Positions 59,965 to 64,000 of a stretch of DNA of 64,000 nt are shown here, piece after piece. The stretch lies in assembly GCA_036559125.1 (NCBI GenBank), contig DATBTT010000056.1, positions 62,001 to 126,000 on the forward strand, read 5' to 3'. The notes under the pieces were generated by a model, which saw only the letters and a program-made list of their open reading frames with translations, was not told the origin of the DNA and ran no database searches. The position numbers and the translations under genes were made by a program. Position 1 is the first letter of the stretch; each line of letters begins with the position of its first letter. The DNA comes from JALYTZ01 sp036559125. Lineage in GTDB: Bacteria; Vulcanimicrobiota; Vulcanimicrobiia; Vulcanimicrobiales; Vulcanimicrobiaceae.

Positions 59965-61550
59965 CGCCCGCGCTCGAGCCAGCGCAGCACGGTGTGACGG
60001 CGCTCTTTGAGGCTCTCGGTCGTCGCAGCCGCGATCGGGCCGCCGAATCGTGCGTTGAGGGTGGCGTGAATTTTGCGATGCTCGACCGCAAATCGTTGCG
60101 ACGCCTGCGCGACCAAGCCTTGCAGCGACCGGCGCAGTAGTTCTTTTTCTTCGGCTTTGCTTAGAACGAAATCCGGCTCGGCGGCGTCGGTTACCTGAGG
60201 CGCTTGTTCTTCCACGGCGTACGCTGCCGGGTTGAAGAGCGGACCGTAGTCCAGTACGCGTTCTTCCTGGACGACGGCATTGATCGACCTGAATTGACTG
60301 AGCGTCTCCCCGGGCGCCGGGATCGTTCGGTTGGCGAGCGCGAGCTCGTCGAACTCGCGTTGACCTTTGAGGAATGCTTTGACGTCGATGGTCACGCGCG
60401 ACGCGAGTTCGCGCAGGCGCGCGTCGTCCGGGAGATAGACGAATGCGTGCTGCGTTCCCTCGAGTCGCTGCGTGCGCACGAAGCGTCCGCAAAACTGGCG
60501 GAAATACATTTCGGTGTTGACGTTGCTCGCGAAGATGCCGACGCGTAGACGCGGAATGTCGACGCCCTCGGAAATCATGTGTACCGCGACGATCCACGGA
60601 TCGCGCGAACGCGCAAACTTCGAAATGCGCCGCGACGCGCCGTCTTCGTCGGAGAGCACGATAGCCGGCTCGATGCCGACGCGCTCGCGCACGAGATCGG
60701 CGACGAAGCGTGCGTGCTGTTGATTCATCGCGACGATCAGGCCGCCGGCATCGCCGTGGCCGTCCCGGCGGATTTCGCGGAGTTTTTCGTCGGCCTTTGC
60801 GATTACGTCCCCGAGCCAGGCGTTTTGGGTCAGTGCCGTCCGCAGGCGCTCGCCCTGTTGAGCGCGCGAGCGTAAAGCCGTATCGAACGAGGCCTGCAAC
60901 AGCTCGCCGTCCTTGCTGATCCACTCCGCGTAGCCGCCCTGCAACGGAAAAACGAGCGGGCGGCAGACGCCATCGCGGAGCGCGTGCGTATAATCGTAGG
61001 TGTAGTCCGCTTGCGACAAGCCGTGATGGTAACGAACGAACGGAATCGGGGTTCCGTCGCTTCGAAAGGGCGTGCCCGACATCCCGACGCGATAGCGCGT
61101 GCCGCCGAAGGCATCGCGAAGCGCTTGCCCCCAGGTGGCTTGGTCGCCGGCGTGGTGGACTTCGTCGAGAATGACCAGCGTCGGCACGCGGCCGATGCTG
61201 CGATAGATCTGCGGGGAAAACGCCACCTGCTGGTACGTTACCGCGGCGCCGTGCATATCGGAGCTGATCGAACCGGTAGCATTATCGAAGTTCGAGTCAA
61301 GATGAATGCCCGCGCCGGCCATGGCCGCGGTGATTTGGCCCTTGAGGTGCTCGCGCGGAACGACCGCGACGACGCGGCGCACGTCGCCGGCTTGCAGCAG
61401 TGCGTGAGCCAAGCGTGCCGCAAAGCGCGTCTTACCCGCCCCGGGCGTGGCGACGATAAGAGCAGTCGCGGGCCGGTCCGCCCACCACGTTTCGAACGCC
61501 TCCCGCTGCCACGTGCGTAGCGGTAGCCTCCATGCCGAAAGCAACTCCAT
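59949..61550 (-). CDS. Superfamily II DEAD/DEAH-type helicase (Res-subunit-like)
   Basis: 533 residues from ATG 61550 (MELLSAWRLPLRTWQREAFE); an upstream in-frame ATG at 61787 would run inside uvrC. Motif Q-like RTWQREAF, Walker A IVATPGAGKTRFA, Walker B VILDEVHH (DEVHH), and motif VI QFCGRFVRTQR are intact. The C-terminal 150 residues are helical and charged with no recognised nuclease. It unwinds or translocates on nucleic acid; a restriction or repair role is possible. No methylase or nuclease gene is adjacent, while uvrC is divergent 57 bp away. Confidence 0.82.
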   Translation of the reverse strand: MELLSAWRLPLRTWQREAFETWWADRPATALIVATPGAGKTRFAARLAHALLQAGDVRRVVAVVPREHLKGQITAAMAGAGIHLDSNFDNATGSISSDMHGAAVTYQQVAFSPQIYRSIGRVPTLVILDEVHHAGDQATWGQALRDAFGGTRYRVGMSGTPFRSDGTPIPFVRYHHGLSQADYTYDYTHALRDGVCRPLVFPLQGGYAEWISKDGELLQASFDTALRSRAQQGERLRTALTQNAWLGDVIAKADEKLREIRRDGHGDAGGLIVAMNQQHARFVADLVRERVGIEPAIVLSDEDGASRRISKFARSRDPWIVAVHMISEGVDIPRLRVGIFASNVNTEMYFRQFCGRFVRTQRLEGTQHAFVYLPDDARLRELASRVTIDVKAFLKGQREFDELALANRTIPAPGETLSQFRSINAVVQEERVLDYGPLFNPAAYAVEEQAPQVTDAAEPDFVLSKAEEKELLRRSLQGLVAQASQRFAVEHRKIHATLNARFGGPIAAATTESLKERRHTVLRWLERGRYDGL

Positions 61551-61607
61551 AGGAAGGTCGGTGTGTTCGAAGCTTCCTGGGGCCGCGCCTCGAAGGAATT
61601 TCCACCG

Positions 61608-63629
61608 ATGACAACCGACCACAAGCCGCTCGCTCAAACCCTCGGCCAGATACCCGATGCTCCCGGCGTCTATCAGATGATCGGCAAGGACGACGAGGTG
61701 CTCTATATCGGCAAGGCGATTTCGTTGCGCAATCGCGTGCGATCGTATTTTCAAGAGAGCGCGGCGCATCACATTCGCACGCAGCATATGGTCGAACGCG
61801 TCGTCGACGTGCGGACGATCGTCGTAAACAACGAGGTCGAGGCGCTGATTCTTGAAGCGAACCTGATCAAGCGGTACCAGCCGCCGTTCAACGTGCGCCT
61901 CCGGGACGACAAACGCTATCCGTACCTAAAAGTGACGACCGAAGCGTTTCCGCGCGTCGTGTTTACGCGCGTGGTAAAAGACGACGGCGCACGCTATTTC
62001 GGACCGTATACGAACGCGCACGGCCTGCGCGAACTGATCGACCTCGTGCGCCTCGTGTTTCCGTTGCGGACCTGCCGCGAGCCGATCGACGGGCGGCGAA
62101 AGCGGCCCTGTCTGCAGTATCACATCAAACGATGCATGGCTCCGTGCGTGGGTTTTCAATCCGAGGACGAGTACGATAAGATGATCGAAGAAGTCGTGCT
62201 TTTTCTCGAAGGTAAGCAAGACTCGTTGCTGGCGCGCTTGCAATACGACATGGTCGCGGCCGCCGAGGAATTCAGTTTCGAATCGGCGGCTCGCCTTCGC
62301 GACCGGATCGTGCAAGTACGCCGGGTGACCGAGAAACAGACGGTCGTGTGGCGTACGCGTTTGGACATGGATTTGATCGCCGTCGCGCGCGCGCAAGGGC
62401 AAGCGTGCATGCAAGTATTTATGGTACGCGGCGGCAAGCTCATCGGGCAGGAGCACTTTATTCTCGACGGCGTGCACGATCAGCCGGACGGCGAACTTTT
62501 TAGCGAGTTCCTCAAACAGTTCTATACCGCTCGCACGGCCGGCGCGCCCGAGCCCATCGGCATTTCGGCAATGGCGCGGGTGCGCGAGGCGCGCGACAAC
62601 GAGGTGCCGGTGCCTCTGAAACACCGGTCGCGCAATCGTGCGAGTGCGACCGCGATCCCGAAAGAGATTCTGGTGCAAGCTCTACCGCGCGACACGAGCG
62701 TGATCGAAAGCTGGTTGACCGAACTCAAAGGTCAGCGCGTGCGCGCGCTGGTTCCGCAACGCGGCGACCGCGCCGACTACATGCGTTTGGTTCAGAAGAA
62801 TGCCGACCAAAATCTTAAAGCGTTTCTCGTGCATCAGGAAGTGCAGGAGACCGCGCAGGCTCAAGCGCTCACGCAACTGGCGGATGCGCTGGAACTCCCC
62901 GATTTACCCCATCGCATCGAATGTTACGACATATCGAACATTCAGGGCACGAATGCGGTCAGTTCCATGGTCGTCTTTCACGAAGGCCGCGCGAAGACGA
63001 GCGAATATCGCAAATTCAAGATTCAGTACGACAAGGGCCCCAACGACTTCGCGATGATGCAGGAGACGTTACGACGGAGGCTGCGCTACCTGCGCGCAAA
63101 AACCGACGAAGACGTAGCCGATCGGGAGTCCGTCACCGTGGGCCGGTCGAAGAGCCCTGCGCTACAGCACGAATTGTCGAAGAAGGAGAAGTTCAACAAG
63201 CGTCCCGATCTGCTGCTTATCGACGGCGGCAAGGGACAGTTGGGCGCCGTGGTCGACGTGCTCGAAGAACTCGACATGACCGGCATTCCGGTTGCCGGCC
63301 TCGCGAAAGAACACGAATGGCTCTACGTCCCGGGGCAAAACGAGCCGATCGTATTGCCGCCGAACTCCGCCGCGCTGCACATGGTCATGCGCATCCGCGA
63401 CGAAGCGCATCGCTTCGCCATAACCTACCATCGCCAGAGGCGCGCGAAGGCGATGACCCGTTCCGCGCTCGACGCGCTCGCAGGGGTCGGGCCCGTTCGC
63501 AAGAAGCGGCTGCTCACTGCCTTCGGCTCGATCGCCGCGATCAAGCGCGCGAGCGTTGACGAGATCGCCGCAGTCAAAGGCATGACCTCGGCCTTGGCCT
63601 CCCAGGTCAAGACCGCGCTAGGAGAATGA
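61608..63629 (+). CDS. uvrC: UvrABC excinuclease subunit UvrC
   Basis: 673 residues from ATG 61608 with AAGGA upstream; a frame from 61563 is also open. GIY-YIG nuclease: PDAPGVYQMIGKDDEVLYIGKA at the N-terminus makes the 3' incision. Then a Cys-containing middle (CLQYHIKRCMAPCVG), UVR domain (about 210-245, DSLLARLQYDMVAAAEEF), RNase H-like C-terminal endonuclease (ECYDISNIQGTNAVSSM, LLIDGGKGQLGAV) for the 5' cut, and two helix-hairpin-helix motifs at the end. Complete. Confidence 0.97.
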   Translation: MTTDHKPLAQTLGQIPDAPGVYQMIGKDDEVLYIGKAISLRNRVRSYFQESAAHHIRTQHMVERVVDVRTIVVNNEVEALILEANLIKRYQPPFNVRLRDDKRYPYLKVTTEAFPRVVFTRVVKDDGARYFGPYTNAHGLRELIDLVRLVFPLRTCREPIDGRRKRPCLQYHIKRCMAPCVGFQSEDEYDKMIEEVVLFLEGKQDSLLARLQYDMVAAAEEFSFESAARLRDRIVQVRRVTEKQTVVWRTRLDMDLIAVARAQGQACMQVFMVRGGKLIGQEHFILDGVHDQPDGELFSEFLKQFYTARTAGAPEPIGISAMARVREARDNEVPVPLKHRSRNRASATAIPKEILVQALPRDTSVIESWLTELKGQRVRALVPQRGDRADYMRLVQKNADQNLKAFLVHQEVQETAQAQALTQLADALELPDLPHRIECYDISNIQGTNAVSSMVVFHEGRAKTSEYRKFKIQYDKGPNDFAMMQETLRRRLRYLRAKTDEDVADRESVTVGRSKSPALQHELSKKEKFNKRPDLLLIDGGKGQLGAVVDVLEELDMTGIPVAGLAKEHEWLYVPGQNEPIVLPPNSAALHMVMRIRDEAHRFAITYHRQRRAKAMTRSALDALAGVGPVRKKRLLTAFGSIAAIKRASVDEIAAVKGMTSALASQVKTALGE

Positions 63630-63630
63630 T

Positions 63631-63987
63631 ATGCATCTGATCGTCCGGCTCATCATCAATGCGGTAGCGTTCTATCTGATCGCGATGTTCGTCCCCGGCA
63701 TTCACGTCACGTCGTTCGTGGCCGCGCTCGTCGCGGCGATTATTTTCGGGCTCGTCAACGCGATCATTCGTCCGCTCGTGCTGTTGATCACCCTACCGCT
63801 TACCATCGTCACGATCGGTCTGTTCGCCATCATCGTAAATGCGTTAATGTTTTGGCTCACCGCCGTCATCGCCCCAGGCTTTAAGGTTGATGGTTTTGTG
63901 CCCGCGCTGATCGGCGCCATCATCATGTGGATCGTATCGATCGTTGTGTCGCACGTGATTGCCTCCGAAAGAGCGCACGCGGTTTGA
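63631..63987 (+). CDS. Phage holin superfamily IV-like membrane protein
   Basis: 118 residues, four hydrophobic segments with little else: IINAVAFYLIAMFVPGIHV, FVAALVAAIIFGLVNAIIRP, LPLTIVTIGLFAIIVNALMF and ALIGAIIMWIVSIVVSHVI. The GLVNAIIRPLVLLITLPLTI stretch is the family hallmark (PF04020-type). Function is unknown in bacteria despite the name; no other phage gene is present. It starts 1 bp after uvrC. The remaining 13 bases to the window end hold nothing visible. Confidence 0.8.
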   Translation: MHLIVRLIINAVAFYLIAMFVPGIHVTSFVAALVAAIIFGLVNAIIRPLVLLITLPLTIVTIGLFAIIVNALMFWLTAVIAPGFKVDGFVPALIGAIIMWIVSIVVSHVIASERAHAV

Positions 63988-64000
63988 AAGCGGAACGAAC

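Noticed and set aside
59949..61787. Restriction-modification or phage-defence system around the SF2 helicase
   Set aside because: No methylase, nuclease or specificity gene is adjacent; neighbours are DedA and uvrC.
1..64000. CRISPR arrays, integrases, insertion sequences, phage structural genes, rRNA
   Set aside because: Looked for regular spaced repeats, transposase DDE motifs and rRNA-like blocks; none was recognised. The holin-like protein at 63631 is a common housekeeping-type membrane family.

Overview
The window is a densely packed, high-GC stretch of bacterial chromosome. It carries diderm hallmarks: TolC-type outer-membrane efflux protein, porin-like barrels, many lipoproteins, and Hfq. 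Several gene families (stalk-domain beta-barrel protein, tandem siroheme-decarboxylase-like protein, rows of family 5 substrate-binding lipoproteins) would suit a little-cultured lineage such as Candidatus Eremiobacterota (WPS-2). That placement is inference from family content; no rRNA gene is present. Coding density is extreme: neighbours usually overlap by 1-4 bp, and five convergent pairs overlap at their 3' ends.

Layout. 1-4225 (minus): a phosphodiester-glycosidase family protein cut by the window edge, a beta-propeller protein and a nitrilase. 4194-5696 (plus): two paralogous secreted proteins of unknown function, closed by a bidirectional terminator. 5791-7830 (minus): a stalk-domain/beta-barrel protein and a hot-dog thioesterase. 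8003-19388 (plus): a periplasmic adaptor, a TolC protein, a double-module siroheme-decarboxylase-like protein, and four peptide-type substrate-binding lipoproteins with no permease or ATPase beside them. 19336-22243 (minus): a GT87-like membrane protein, an unknown protein and an M50 protease. 22364-27371 (plus): a GAF-GGDEF-EAL protein, a type II NADH dehydrogenase, an isopropylmalate/homocitrate-synthase-like enzyme and a small membrane protein. 27363-29475 (minus): two tandem M55 D-aminopeptidases and a TPR protein. 29510-32607 (plus): SprT-like protein, fumC, infA and a secreted protein. 32677-36037 (minus): TauE/SafE permease, efp, plsY and der. 36151-47249 (plus): a long PEGA-miaB-mutS-mutL-miaA-hfq-dapF-GNAT-radical SAM-antiporter run.

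47308-58668 is a potassium island: a porin-like barrel, a 29-residue membrane peptide, kdpF, kdpA, kdpB, kdpC, a tandemly duplicated KdpD sensor lacking any kinase, a separate GAF-containing histidine kinase with a NarL/LuxR-type regulator, and two TrkA proteins. The usual one-piece KdpD and OmpR-type KdpE are absent. The window ends with tRNA-Pro(CGG) and its terminator, a Clp N-domain protein, a DedA protein, an SF2 helicase, uvrC and a small membrane protein.

Three points stand out. (1) The Kdp regulatory system is split and rebuilt. (2) Four genes have no ATG/GTG/TTG that would give a full-length product, but are explained by ATA (three, including infA) or CTG (one) starts placed in 4-bp stop/start overlaps or behind good Shine-Dalgarno sequences. 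(3) A dispersed repeat of about 24 bp occurs at five loci and in one of them supplies the C-terminus and stop codons of two convergent genes.
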